Notes under the pieces: model-generated | What the model saw: the letters and a program-made list of their open reading frames with translations, nothing else | Told to the model about the DNA's origin: nothing | Databases searched by the model: none | From: an uncultured Selenomonadaceae bacterium | GTDB lineage: Bacteria; Bacillota; Negativicutes; Selenomonadales; Selenomonadaceae | Assembly: GCA_905234705.1 (NCBI GenBank) | Contig: CAJOIB010000009.1 | Span: 1-60,845, forward strand | Direction of reading: 5' to 3' | DNA: 60,845 nt | In this document: positions 1-10,701 of the stretch, one piece after another | Position numbering within the stretch: position 1 is the stretch's first letter | Layout of the letters: every line of letters starts with the position of its first letter | Program-made: the position numbers and the translations under genes

Positions 1-3000
1 GACGATACAGTAAGCTTGGGCGCAGGCGCTGACGTTTACCGCTACACCGGCGGCGACGATGTTGTTCAGGATTACGGCACGGGCGCTGATGTCATTATGA
101 TTGACGATACCGAATTTGAATTTGTTGGAACAGCCGCTCAAACCGTCGACAGTAGCGTTATTTTCACTGTTAAAGACCGAGACGACAACGAAGGCACTAT
201 CACCCTTCTCAAAGCGAAAAATAAAACTGTTACTTTCCAGGATTTAGATGGCGCGACTATTAATCCTTATCCGACGATTGGTCCTGTTGTTGTTACAGGT
301 ACATCTGGTAGAGATTTAATTGACGAAGACAGCGAAGGCGTAACAATCGACGCGCTTGCTGGCAACGATACAATTATTTCAAGTGGCAGTGAAGCCTCGA
401 TTAATGCGGGCGCTGGCACAGATAAAATCAGCCTCACTGGTGGCGAAAATATCACAGTTTACGGCGGCGCGGGTGCTGACACTATTTACAATGAGAGCGA
501 CGGCAATAACGTTTACCAGTTTGATATTGATTCTGTTAAGGACGGCAAAGACGTTATCGTTGGCTATAACGAGGGCGATTCAATCTACATTGGTAACGGA
601 ATTTACAACGCGACAATTTCCGGCGACGACTGGAAGATCACAATCGGCAGCGGCAACCAAAATGTTATCACTTTGAAAGAAGCCGCAGATCAAACTATTA
701 CCCTCGTTGACAAACACGGCACAATTGAAACTATTGCAGCGATTGACCCGCTCCCCACCGGCTGGACTTATGGCAACAGCGCAAAAACTCAACTTAAAGC
801 AACTTTGGCGTCGGCTGATGCTATCGATTTGCGCGAGCCTTATGGCGCAGGCGTTACCATTGTTGACGCGTCGAAGATAACCGGCGGCACTGATATTATC
901 GGCAATGACGACAGCAATTCAATTAAAGGCGGCAGAGGCGCTGACGAAATTACCGGCGGCACTGGCGACGATACGATTAGCATGGGCGGCGGCGCTGATA
1001 CTTACATCTACACCGGCGGCACTGATTTTATTCAAGATTTTGGCAGCGGCGCGGACGTTATTCAGATTATGGATACCGATAATATCACTCTGCAAGCTGT
1101 TGAAACCGTCGGCTCAAACGTCGTCATTACCACAAGCGAAGGCACAATCACGCTGAATAAGGGCAAGGGCAAAAATATCACGATTTACGGCGCGGACGAA
1201 AACGAAATTCTTTATCCTACAGTTCCTGCTGTCACCGGATGGGCTTTCACTAACAATAATCAAATGGCAAAGGCAACTGTTACTGCTCCGGACGAAATTG
1301 ATTTGAACGAAAGCTACGGCGTAAATGTTTCAACAGTTGATGCCTCTAAGGCTACGGCTGGCGTTGTGATTATCGGCAATGATAATGGCAATTCGATTAA
1401 GGGCGGCAAAGGCGCTGATGAAATCACCGGCGGCGAAGGCAACGATACAGTTTCACTCGGTGCAGGTAATGACGTTTATGTTTACAACGGCGGCAATGAT
1501 ATTGTCCTCGACTACAAAGAGGGCGCTGATACAATCAAAGTCAACACGAGTGATTTTGGTATTACAAGCGCTGTCAGCGTGAACTCCAACTTCGTATTTA
1601 ATTTCAATGACGGCGCAGGCTCTCTCACAATAAAAGGCGGCAAAGGCAAAGAAATTATCGTAGTAGACGAAAACGACGAACAAATTTATCCTGGACCCAA
1701 TCCTATCACTATTTTACCCGAAGGCTGGGCTTATTATAACGGCGGCGTGAATTTGACAGCCACAACTTCCAGCGCAGAGGCAAGTATTGATTTGAATGAA
1801 ACTTACGGCGAAGAAGTCAACGTGGTTGACGCGTCGAAGATTAGAAGCGGCGTTGAAATTATCGGCAACGACAACAGCATTTCAATTAAAGGCGGCGCGG
1901 GCGCTGATTATGTCACCGGCGGCACTGGCGACGATACAATTAGCCTCGGCGCGGGCGCTGATACTTACGTTTACACCGGCGGCAATGATATCATTCAAGG
2001 TCACGCGGCGGTCGACGTTATTCAGTTGAGCGAAGATGTCACATTCGAACACGCCGGAACAGTCAGCTCCGATTTCGTAATAACAACCTCCGAAGGCACT
2101 ATCAGCATTGTTGGCGGCAAGAGCAAAGCCAGCTCCATTCAAGTTTTTAACTCTGAAGGCGAACAAATTCTTCCTATAGAACATACCCTTCCGAGCGGCT
2201 GGAAGATTAGCGGAACTACTTTCACGGCAACTACTGCTTCGGCGCAGGACGAAATTGATTTGAATGAGGATTACGCTTCGGCAATTACAAAAGTTGATGC
2301 CTCGAAGATAACCAGCGGCGTCGTGATTATCGGCAACAGTAACGCACTTACCAGCAACAGCATTAAAGGCGGCAAAGGCGCTGATACAATCACTGGCGGC
2401 AGCGGCAACGATACGGTTAGCCTCGGCGGCGGCGCTGACGTTTACATTTACACCGGCGGCGACGATTTAATTCAAGATTATGGCGTTGGCGCAGACTCAA
2501 TTCAATTCACCGGCGATGTCACATTTGATGCTCAAGAAACCGTTGGTACAAATGTTGTCCTTACTACTAATGTTGGCAATATCACCATTAAGAGCGGTCA
2601 AAACAAAGAAATTATCGTTATGAACGAATCCGGCAATCGAATTTATCCTGATGACGTGGATGATACTATCCCGCCCGCTGGCTGGAAGTATAATACCAAT
2701 CATACACAATTAATCGCTACAGTTACCGCACCGGAAGATCTTGATTTAACTGCATATGAGGGCGTTACAACGGTTGATGCCTCGAAGGCTTCAGCTAGCG
2801 TCGTTATTATCGGCAATGACTACAATAATTCGATTAAAGGCGGCAGAGGCGCTGACGAAATTACCGGCGGCACTGGCAACGATACAGTTAGCCTCGGTGC
2901 TGGTGCGGACGTCTACATTTATACCGGCGGGCAAGACGTAATTCAAGATTACAACCCTGTCGACACAATTAAAGTTGGCACGGACGAATACGTGTTCTCT

Positions 3001-3786
3001 TCCGCTGAAACGGTCGGTTCAAATGTAGTTTACTCGTTCAACAATGGCGAAGGCACAATTACAGTTGTTGGCGGCAAGAATAAGACTATCACGGCTGTTG
3101 ACCAGAATGACAATCCGCTCGAAGAAATCATTACGTTGCCTGCTGGCTGGGCTTACAATAACAGCGCGAAGACCCAAATTAAAGCTACTGTGGCGAGCGC
3201 AGATGATATTGATTTGACGGAAACTTATGGTGAAGGCATTTCAACGGTTGACGCCTCGAAGATAACCGGCGGCGCAAGCATTGTCGGCAACGACGAGGGC
3301 AATTCGATTAAAGGCGGCAGAGGCGCTGATATAATTTACGGCGGCACAGGCGACGATACAATCAGCCTGGGTGGCGGCGCTGATGTTTACGTCTACACCG
3401 GCGGCGAAGATTATATTCACGATTATGCTAACGCCGATAAGATTATGTTTAACACCGACGAACTTTCGGTTGAGGCTGTTGAAACGGTCGGCTCAAATGT
3501 TATTTATACCTTCAGCGACCAGCAAGGCACGCTGACGCTTAAGAGCGGCAGAGGTAAAAATGTTTCGTTCATTGACACCTACGAAAACGAAATTGACATT
3601 AATATGGCAAGCAGCGCCGATTTGCTTGAAGACGACAACTTTATGACGGCTGACGCTCAAATCAGCGACGTTTCTGAAATTACCGCTACAAATTACTCTG
3701 TGACGAATCTTGACACTCAAGATTACAACAGCCTTGCTCAGAATGATACGCTTGCCTCCGCGTTTACCTATAGCGACGACAAGTAA
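1..3786 (+). CDS. Large RTX-like repeat protein (hemolysin-type Ca-binding GGxGxD motifs), 5' end outside window
   Basis: Frame is open from base 1 (DDTVSLGAGADVYRYTGG). Repeated NSIKGGRGADEITGGTGDDTISLGGGADVYIYTGG blocks. Confidence 0.85.
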   Translation, partial: DDTVSLGAGADVYRYTGGDDVVQDYGTGADVIMIDDTEFEFVGTAAQTVDSSVIFTVKDRDDNEGTITLLKAKNKTVTFQDLDGATINPYPTIGPVVVTGTSGRDLIDEDSEGVTIDALAGNDTIISSGSEASINAGAGTDKISLTGGENITVYGGAGADTIYNESDGNNVYQFDIDSVKDGKDVIVGYNEGDSIYIGNGIYNATISGDDWKITIGSGNQNVITLKEAADQTITLVDKHGTIETIAAIDPLPTGWTYGNSAKTQLKATLASADAIDLREPYGAGVTIVDASKITGGTDIIGNDDSNSIKGGRGADEITGGTGDDTISMGGGADTYIYTGGTDFIQDFGSGADVIQIMDTDNITLQAVETVGSNVVITTSEGTITLNKGKGKNITIYGADENEILYPTVPAVTGWAFTNNNQMAKATVTAPDEIDLNESYGVNVSTVDASKATAGVVIIGNDNGNSIKGGKGADEITGGEGNDTVSLGAGNDVYVYNGGNDIVLDYKEGADTIKVNTSDFGITSAVSVNSNFVFNFNDGAGSLTIKGGKGKEIIVVDENDEQIYPGPNPITILPEGWAYYNGGVNLTATTSSAEASIDLNETYGEEVNVVDASKIRSGVEIIGNDNSISIKGGAGADYVTGGTGDDTISLGAGADTYVYTGGNDIIQGHAAVDVIQLSEDVTFEHAGTVSSDFVITTSEGTISIVGGKSKASSIQVFNSEGEQILPIEHTLPSGWKISGTTFTATTASAQDEIDLNEDYASAITKVDASKITSGVVIIGNSNALTSNSIKGGKGADTITGGSGNDTVSLGGGADVYIYTGGDDLIQDYGVGADSIQFTGDVTFDAQETVGTNVVLTTNVGNITIKSGQNKEIIVMNESGNRIYPDDVDDTIPPAGWKYNTNHTQLIATVTAPEDLDLTAYEGVTTVDASKASASVVIIGNDYNNSIKGGRGADEITGGTGNDTVSLGAGADVYIYTGGQDVIQDYNPVDTIKVGTDEYVFSSAETVGSNVVYSFNNGEGTITVVGGKNKTITAVDQNDNPLEEIITLPAGWAYNNSAKTQIKATVASADDIDLTETYGEGISTVDASKITGGASIVGNDEGNSIKGGRGADIIYGGTGDDTISLGGGADVYVYTGGEDYIHDYANADKIMFNTDELSVEAVETVGSNVIYTFSDQQGTLTLKSGRGKNVSFIDTYENEIDINMASSADLLEDDNFMTADAQISDVSEITATNYSVTNLDTQDYNSLAQNDTLASAFTYSDDK
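757..3600 (+). repeat. Six tandem degenerate ~155-160 aa (~465-485 bp) repeats within the RTX-like gene
   Basis: Unit starts GWTYGNSAK, GWAFTNNNQ, GWAYYNGG, GWKISGTT, GWKYNTNH and GWAYNNSAK, each followed by (I/V)DL..VDASK..IGND..NSIKGG.GAD. Confidence 0.85.
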
Positions 3787-3862
3787 AATTTCTGCGCGAG
3801 GATAAATAATAAGCTTACCCCAAATACCCACATTTAAATAATATCCATCCAACAAAAAATTT

Positions 3863-3902
3863 AAGCGCCCCTGCAATCTCAGCGGAGGCGCTCTTTTTTT
3901 TA
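3863..3902 (+). terminator. Rho-independent terminator after the RTX-like gene
   Basis: AGCGCC...GGCGCT stem followed by CTTTTTTTTT. Confidence 0.7.
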
Positions 3903-4955
3903 TTAGCACGCGTCGATTTCTTTGAAAAGTTCGGCGACAAGTTCAGATTCGGGAACTTTGCGAATGATTTTGCCCTTGCGAAAAATAATTCCTTCGCCGT
4001 CCGCGCCCGCAATTCCAACGTCAGCGCTCCTAGCTTCGCCTGGTCCATTGACAATACAGCCCATAACGGCAACCGTGATATTTTTATTAACAGCGGCTAA
4101 TTTTTTCTCAACTTCGGCGGCAATTTTATTCAAATCAATGCTCGTACGCCCGCACGTCGGACAAGCTATCAGCGTTGCCCCATATTCGCGCAGATTTAGC
4201 GACTTCAAAATCTCATTGGCAACTTTCACTTCGACAACCGGATCGCCCGTCAACGAAACTCTGATAGTATCGCCGATGCCTTCAGCCAAGAGCGCGCCAA
4301 TTCCAACCGCAGATTTTATAACGCCGGTGTTGACAGTCCCCGCCTCGGTTATTCCCAAGTGCAACGGATAATCAACTTTTTCGCTGATTAATCTGTACGC
4401 CGCCAATGTCAAAGGTACGTCGTGAGCCTTCAGCGAAATTTTTATATCAAAGAAATTTTCAGCCTCCAAAATTTTCACATGCTCAAGCGCAGATTCAACG
4501 AGCGCCTCAGCCGTTACGCCGTCGTATTTCTGCAAAAGTTTTCTGCTCAGTGAACCCGCATTAACGCCGATTCTGATTGGAATATTTTTTTCCTTAGCCG
4601 CCGCGACAACTTCTCGAACATGAGCCGCGCCGCCAATATTGCCAGGATTCAGCCGCAATGCCGCTACGCCCTGCGCGATACTTTCAAGCGCCAATTTATA
4701 ATCGAAATGAATATCAGCAACAATCGGCACTTCGACGGCAGAAATAATCTCGTGCAGATTTTCAGCCGCCTCCATATCCGGCACAGCAACCCGCACAATG
4801 TCACAGCCTGCCGCCTGCAACTTTTCAATTTGTTCAACGGTAGATTTCGTGTCGGTCGTTTTGGTATTGGTCATGGACTGCACGCTGATTGGAGCGCCGC
4901 CGCCAATTTTTATTTTTCCAACGCTAATCTGCCGCGTAATTTTTCTCTCCATCAT
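3903..4955 (-). CDS. ispG: 4-hydroxy-3-methylbut-2-enyl diphosphate synthase
   Basis: GcpE/IspG-like sequence (RQISVGKIKIGGGAPISVQSMTNTKTTD; C-terminal CPTCGR and GCIVNGPGEA Fe-S motifs). Confidence 0.95.
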   Translation of the reverse strand: MMERKITRQISVGKIKIGGGAPISVQSMTNTKTTDTKSTVEQIEKLQAAGCDIVRVAVPDMEAAENLHEIISAVEVPIVADIHFDYKLALESIAQGVAALRLNPGNIGGAAHVREVVAAAKEKNIPIRIGVNAGSLSRKLLQKYDGVTAEALVESALEHVKILEAENFFDIKISLKAHDVPLTLAAYRLISEKVDYPLHLGITEAGTVNTGVIKSAVGIGALLAEGIGDTIRVSLTGDPVVEVKVANEILKSLNLREYGATLIACPTCGRTSIDLNKIAAEVEKKLAAVNKNITVAVMGCIVNGPGEARSADVGIAGADGEGIIFRKGKIIRKVPESELVAELFKEIDAC

Positions 4956-5989
4956 TTAAAAAACACCCTCAATAAATCGTTCATTGTTGCGTAAAGAGTC
5001 AGCGCCAATAGAAGCGCAATTCCTACGCGTTGAGTGTACATCATTGCCTTTGAACTCATCGGTTTGCCGCGCACCGCTTCAATCACTAAGCTGACGAAAT
5101 GTCCGCCGTCCAGCGCCGGTACTGGCAATAAATTTAACAAGCCCAAATTCAAACTGAGCAACGCCGCGAAATTCAACAGCGGTACAAAGCCCGTTTCAGC
5201 GACTTGCCCCGCCATTTGCGCAATTCCTATCGGTCCGGCTAATTCTGCCTGCGACGGCGCTTTGAAAATGTCAATCAGCGCGTTTACCATGAAAACTAAA
5301 ATATTTTTTGTGCGCTCGACCGCCATTGTAAACGACGTTGATAAATCCTGCGGCTCATAAACCGCGGAACTTTGCACGCCGACCAATACGCGATTAGATT
5401 TTTCGTCAAACTTCGGCGTCAATGAAACTTCAGCAATTTTATTATCGCGCTCGTATTCAATCGTGATTGGTGTATCGGCGGCAGTGTCTTTGATTTTTTC
5501 GGTAAATTCAAGCCAAGTGGTAATTTTTTCGCCGTCGACGCTCAAAATTCTATCGCCAATTTTAATACCGGCAGTTTCAGCGGGCATTCCGCTAATCACG
5601 CCGCCAATTATCGGATCAACCGCGGGTTTCGATACGCCAACCGTCGCGTAAATTCCAAAAAATAAAATTATCGGCATCAGAAAATTCATTGCCACGCCAG
5701 CTAAAATTACAATCATTCGCGAAAATACTGGTTTTTCACAGTAGCCGCGTTCGCCCGCCGGATTGTCATTGGGGTCCATTCCGGCAATATCGTTGAAGCC
5801 GCCAAGCGGTATCGCTCGCAATGAGTATCTGGTTTCGCCATATTTCGTGCTGAAAAGTTTCGGTCCAAATCCTATTGCAAATTCGTCTACGCGCATTCCC
5901 GTTAATTTCGCCGTGATAAAATGTCCAAATTCGTGAACCAAAACCAATAAGCCAAATACGAAAACCGCTGCAATTATCGATATTATCAA
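4952..5989 (-). CDS. rseP: RIP metalloprotease (site-2 protease family)
   Basis: HEFGH zinc motif, PDZ domain, LLPVPALDGG motif. Confidence 0.95.
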   Translation of the reverse strand: MIISIIAAVFVFGLLVLVHEFGHFITAKLTGMRVDEFAIGFGPKLFSTKYGETRYSLRAIPLGGFNDIAGMDPNDNPAGERGYCEKPVFSRMIVILAGVAMNFLMPIILFFGIYATVGVSKPAVDPIIGGVISGMPAETAGIKIGDRILSVDGEKITTWLEFTEKIKDTAADTPITIEYERDNKIAEVSLTPKFDEKSNRVLVGVQSSAVYEPQDLSTSFTMAVERTKNILVFMVNALIDIFKAPSQAELAGPIGIAQMAGQVAETGFVPLLNFAALLSLNLGLLNLLPVPALDGGHFVSLVIEAVRGKPMSSKAMMYTQRVGIALLLALTLYATMNDLLRVFFK

Positions 5990-6080
5990 TTTGATTCCTC
6001 ACTTTACAAAAATACAATTAACCGCTACAATTTTAAATGATACCAATTTTGATTTAGCAAGTCAACAAGAAGGCGACGAT

Positions 6081-6680
6081 TTGAAAATTTTAATGCATAT
6101 GTGTTGCGGTCCGTGTTCGTGTTATCCGACTGAGCGGCTGCGCGAAATTGGATTTGAGCCGGTCGGATATTTTTTCAACCCGAATATTCACCCGTACAAG
6201 GAATGGCATCAGCGTTTGAAAACTGCGCGAGAATTTGCCGAGAAAGTTGGAATTGAATTTTTTGCAGATAATCATTACGGTTTGCGCGAATATTTGTCGA
6301 GAGTTTCAAGCGTGGTTGACATTGAAGATTCGGCGAAATTTGCGGACGGCTGGCACGCGCGCTGTAAAATTTGTTATGCGTGGCGACTTGGTGAGGCGGC
6401 GAAATTTGCGGCGGAAAATAATTTTGAGGCGTTCACTTCGACGCTTTTTTACAGCATTCACCAAAATCACGAACTTATGAAAAATATTGCTGAGCATTTT
6501 GCAAAACAGTTCGGCGTCGATTTTTATTATGAAGATTTTCGCGCAGGTTGGCAACGCGGCATTGATATTAGCCTGGAGCTGGAACTTTACCGGCAAAATT
6601 ACTGCGGCTGTATTTTCAGCGAAGAAGAGCGTTTCAGCAAAGAAATTAAGCATTTGCGCAAAAAATTATCGACGCGCTAA
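6081..6680 (+). CDS. queH: Epoxyqueuosine reductase QueH
   Basis: MHMCCGPCSCYP..L...G....GYFFNPNIHPYKEW and CKICYAWRLGEAAKFA. Start placed at TTG 6081 after an AAGAAGG-like SD (ORF track starts at 5991). Confidence 0.85.
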   Translation: MKILMHMCCGPCSCYPTERLREIGFEPVGYFFNPNIHPYKEWHQRLKTAREFAEKVGIEFFADNHYGLREYLSRVSSVVDIEDSAKFADGWHARCKICYAWRLGEAAKFAAENNFEAFTSTLFYSIHQNHELMKNIAEHFAKQFGVDFYYEDFRAGWQRGIDISLELELYRQNYCGCIFSEEERFSKEIKHLRKKLSTR

Positions 6681-6727
6681 AAAAACGTGCTATAATATTT
6701 CTCAAATAGATTGAAAGAGTTGATGAT

Positions 6728-9283
6728 TTGAGCGAAAAAACTTTAACGCCGATGATGGAACAGTACCTCGCGGCGAAACGGCAAAATCAAGATGCGCTGT
6801 TATTTTTCCGGCTGGGCGATTTTTTTGAAATGTTTTTTGAAGACGCGGCGACGGGCTCACGCGAATTGGGCTTAACTCTGACGAAGCGGCAGGAAACGCC
6901 AATGTGCGGCGTACCGGCTCAAGCTATCGAAAATTATTTGCAGAAATTGGTTAACAAAGGTTACCGCGTGGCTGTTGTCGACCAAGTCGGCGACCCAAAA
7001 GGTAAGGGCTTGACTGAACGCGAAATTACAAAAATTGTCACGCCTGGCACGATTTTAACCGACGATACGCTGACCGACGCTAATAACAATTACATTGCGC
7101 TGATTTTGGAGAGCGTCGGCGAAATTGCATTTGCGGGCGCGGATGTTTCGACCGGCGAAATTTTTTATTGCCTGTACGAAGGCAAAGACCGCGCGCAGAT
7201 TTTGTTCGATGAAATTTACCGATTGACGCCGCACGAAATTTTGATTGTGGGCGAATTGACTTTTGCCGATAAGCTGAAAAATTTTGTTAAGCTGAAACTG
7301 GAAAATTGCCTGTTTACGAAAATTGACGCCGACGAAAAATCCAATTTCCTGCCGCAACATTTCAGCGAAAAAGATTTGCCCGTTTCGGAAAATGCCATTG
7401 CCGCGGTTGAATATCTGCTGAATTATTTACACAAAACGGTTCGCGCAGATTTAAATCACCTGTCGAAATTGACGCGCCTTGACATTAGCCACCATTTGAT
7501 TTTGGACGCAAATACTCTGCGCAATTTGGAAGTCGTGCGAAATCTGCGCGACGGCTCTAAAAAAGATACGCTATTTTCGGTGCTGGATTATACCAAAACG
7601 CCGCTCGGCAATAGACTTTTGCGGCGCTGGCTAGAAAATCCGCTGATTGACATTGCCGCCATTAATCGCCGCCTTGAGGCTGTCGACGAACTTTTTAAAA
7701 ATTTTACCACGCGAAAAACTCTGCGCGAAATTCTCAAGGAAATGCACGACCTTGAACGGCTGATGACGAAAATTGAAATTGGCAGTGCGAACGCCCGCGA
7801 TTTAACGGCGCTGAAATTTTCACTGCGCATTATTCCTAAAATTCGTGCGGCGCTGGCGAAAGTTAATTCTGATATTTTGCTGGCGTGCCGCGACGGCTTG
7901 AAGGATTATTCCGCGGAAGTTGATTTGATTGAACGCGCCATTGCGGAATCTGCGCCGCTTACAGTTCGTGACGGCGGTATGATTAATCGCGGCTATAATG
8001 ACGAACTTGACGAATACCGGAAAATTTCGCAGGACAGCCGCGGTTTCCTGCAGGAATTTGAAGACAGCGAAAAAAATAAAACTGGCATTCGGTCGTTGAA
8101 AGTTGGTTACAATCGCGTTTTCGGATATTATATCGAAGTTCGGCACAGCGGCACTGATAAAATTCCGGAAAATTACATTCGCAAACAAACTTTGTCGAAC
8201 GCCGAGCGGTACATTACGCCGGAACTCAAGGATTTTGAGACGAAAATTTTGGGCGCGCAGGAAAAAATTATAAACCTGGAGTATAATCTTTTCTGTGAAG
8301 TGCGCGACAAAATCAAAATGCAACTGGCGAATATTCAAGACACGGCGAAAAGAATTGCGCTGATAGACGTTGTGGCGAGTATGGCTGAGGCGGCGGCGGT
8401 GAATAATTACGTGCGTCCGGATTTGAATATTGACGGCAAAATCACGATTAAGGACGGACGTCACCCGCTGGTTGAAAAAATTTTGACGAACAGCTTATTC
8501 GTTCCGAATGACACGAATTTGAATCCGAATCGCTGTCGGCTGATGATTATCACCGGACCGAATATGGCGGGCAAATCAACTTATATGCGGCAAGTGGCGC
8601 TGATAGTTTTAATGGCGCAGGCGGGCAGTTTTATTCCGGCGGCGAGCGCGGATATTTCGCCGGTTGACAGGATTTTTACGCGCATTGGGGCGAGTGATGA
8701 TTTAGTCAGCGGGCAGTCAACTTTTATGGTTGAAATGAATGAAGTCGCGCAGATTTTGAAATACGCCACTGAGCGCAGTTTGATAATTTTGGATGAAGTT
8801 GGGCGCGGCACTTCGACTTTCGACGGTATGAGCATTGCGCGCGCGGTGATTGAGTACATTGACAAAAAAATTCGCGCCAAAACTTTATTTGCCACGCACT
8901 ACCACGAATTGACAGACCTTGCCGATAATTCCGTCAGCATTGAAAATTTTTGTACGGCTGTCAAGGAGCGCGGCAGTGAAATTATTTTTCTGCGCAGGAT
9001 TCAGCGCGGCGGCTCTGATAAATCTTACGGCATACAAGTTGCGAAATTAGCGGGTTTGCCCAAATTTGTTATGAGGCGCGCCGAAGAAATTTTAACCGAT
9101 TTAGAAAATTCCGCGCCGGTGAAAGTCGAAAACGTAAAAGCGCCGCCGCCTTCGCAAAATTTATTTGTATCTCAAGGGCTGGACGATTTATTAAAATTGG
9201 ACGTAACAACCTTGACACCGATTGAAGCATTGAATAAACTGTACGAATTGCAAGCAAAAGCGCGGCTTGAAGCTGGCGCGTGA
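6728..9283 (+). CDS. mutS: DNA mismatch repair protein MutS
   Basis: TPMMEQYLAAKRQNQDALLFFRLGDFFEMF; Walker A GPNMAGKSTYMRQ. Confidence 0.97.
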   Translation: MSEKTLTPMMEQYLAAKRQNQDALLFFRLGDFFEMFFEDAATGSRELGLTLTKRQETPMCGVPAQAIENYLQKLVNKGYRVAVVDQVGDPKGKGLTEREITKIVTPGTILTDDTLTDANNNYIALILESVGEIAFAGADVSTGEIFYCLYEGKDRAQILFDEIYRLTPHEILIVGELTFADKLKNFVKLKLENCLFTKIDADEKSNFLPQHFSEKDLPVSENAIAAVEYLLNYLHKTVRADLNHLSKLTRLDISHHLILDANTLRNLEVVRNLRDGSKKDTLFSVLDYTKTPLGNRLLRRWLENPLIDIAAINRRLEAVDELFKNFTTRKTLREILKEMHDLERLMTKIEIGSANARDLTALKFSLRIIPKIRAALAKVNSDILLACRDGLKDYSAEVDLIERAIAESAPLTVRDGGMINRGYNDELDEYRKISQDSRGFLQEFEDSEKNKTGIRSLKVGYNRVFGYYIEVRHSGTDKIPENYIRKQTLSNAERYITPELKDFETKILGAQEKIINLEYNLFCEVRDKIKMQLANIQDTAKRIALIDVVASMAEAAAVNNYVRPDLNIDGKITIKDGRHPLVEKILTNSLFVPNDTNLNPNRCRLMIITGPNMAGKSTYMRQVALIVLMAQAGSFIPAASADISPVDRIFTRIGASDDLVSGQSTFMVEMNEVAQILKYATERSLIILDEVGRGTSTFDGMSIARAVIEYIDKKIRAKTLFATHYHELTDLADNSVSIENFCTAVKERGSEIIFLRRIQRGGSDKSYGIQVAKLAGLPKFVMRRAEEILTDLENSAPVKVENVKAPPPSQNLFVSQGLDDLLKLDVTTLTPIEALNKLYELQAKARLEAGA

Positions 9284-9297
9284 AAGGAAGTTTTTAC

Positions 9298-10701
9298 ATG
9301 GCTGACAAAGACAAAGATAAAAAACCTTCGATTTGGAGTACGTATACCGACGAAGATAGGCGGAAACTTGAAGAATTGAACCGCGGCTACATCGATTTTA
9401 TTAGCCGCTGCAAAACCGAGCGCGAATGCGTAACAGAGGCGATTAAACAGGCCGAGGCAGTTGGTTATAAAGACCTGCGCGAAATTATCAGCAATCGTCA
9501 ACGTCTGCAGGCGGGCGACAAAGTTTATTATGCTTTTATGAAAAAATCTATTGCGCTGTTCCAAATTGGCAGTGAGCCGTTGCAAAATGGGCTGAAAATT
9601 TTGGGCGCGCACATTGACACCTGCCGACTTGATCTTAAACAAAATCCGCTCTATGAAGACGGCGGCTTGGCTTATCTCGATACGCATTATTACGGCGGCA
9701 TCAAAAAATATCAGTGGGTGACGTTGCCGCTGGCTATGCACGGCGTTGTTGTCAAAAAAGACGGTACGGTTTTAAATATTGTTATCGGCGAAAATGACGG
9801 CGACCCTGTTTTTTGCGTGACGGATTTATTAATTCATCTCGCGCAGGAGCAAATGAAAAAGGACGCGACCAAAGTTGTCGAGGGCGAAAATCTTGATATT
9901 CTTGTTGGGAATTATCCGCTGAAGGACGGCGATAAAGAATCCGTCAAAGCGGGCGTGTTGAAACTTCTCAAAGACAATTATAATATTGAGCCGGAAGATT
10001 TTATGTCGGCGGAATTGGCGCTTGTACCGGCGGGCAAGGCGCGCGAATTGGGCTTTGACCGCAGTATGATTCTCGGCTACGGGCAAGACGATCGCGTTTG
10101 CTCATACACTTCGCTGGTTGCCATGTTGGAAGTTGCGAATATGACTTTGGATAAAACCGCGTGCTGTTTGCTCGTCGATAAAGAAGAAATTGGCAGTTAC
10201 GGCGCGACTGGCATGCGCTCACATTTCTTTGAAAATGCGCTTGCTGAATTGATGAACGCTTGTGGGCAATATACCGAACTGGGACTGCGCCGCGCGTTGC
10301 AAAATTCTTATATGCTCAGTTCTGACGTTTCCAGTGCCTATGACGCGCTTTACGCTAGCGCTTACGATAAGAAAAACGTTGCGTACGTTGGCAAAGGTAT
10401 GGTTTTCAATAAATTCACGGGCAGCCGCGGCAAATCCGGCGCGAGCGAAGCCAATGCTGAGTTTGTCGGCAAACTGCGCGAAATTCTTGATAAAAATAAT
10501 GTCCACTATCAATTTTCCGAACTGGGCAAAGTCGACTTAGGCGGCGGCGGCACTATTGCCCACATTATGGCGGTTTATGGCATGGAAGTTATCGACAGCG
10601 GCGTTGCGGTATTGAGTATGCACGCGCCCTGGGAAACCACCAGCAAGATTGACGTTTACGAGACTAAAAATGGCTACGTTGCTTTTTTGAAGGAGATTTA
10701 A
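9298..10701 (+). CDS. M18 family aminopeptidase
   Basis: GAHIDTCRLDLKQNPLYEDGG, DKEEIGSYGATGMRS and SSDVSSAYD motifs. Start probably ATG 9298. Confidence 0.9.
   Translation: MADKDKDKKPSIWSTYTDEDRRKLEELNRGYIDFISRCKTERECVTEAIKQAEAVGYKDLREIISNRQRLQAGDKVYYAFMKKSIALFQIGSEPLQNGLKILGAHIDTCRLDLKQNPLYEDGGLAYLDTHYYGGIKKYQWVTLPLAMHGVVVKKDGTVLNIVIGENDGDPVFCVTDLLIHLAQEQMKKDATKVVEGENLDILVGNYPLKDGDKESVKAGVLKLLKDNYNIEPEDFMSAELALVPAGKARELGFDRSMILGYGQDDRVCSYTSLVAMLEVANMTLDKTACCLLVDKEEIGSYGATGMRSHFFENALAELMNACGQYTELGLRRALQNSYMLSSDVSSAYDALYASAYDKKNVAYVGKGMVFNKFTGSRGKSGASEANAEFVGKLREILDKNNVHYQFSELGKVDLGGGGTIAHIMAVYGMEVIDSGVAVLSMHAPWETTSKIDVYETKNGYVAFLKEI

Noticed and set aside
16-3786. CRISPR-like or microsatellite array in the first 4 kb
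   Set aside because: The periodicity comes from degenerate protein-coding repeats of ~470-485 bp in one open frame, without short direct repeats and spacers.
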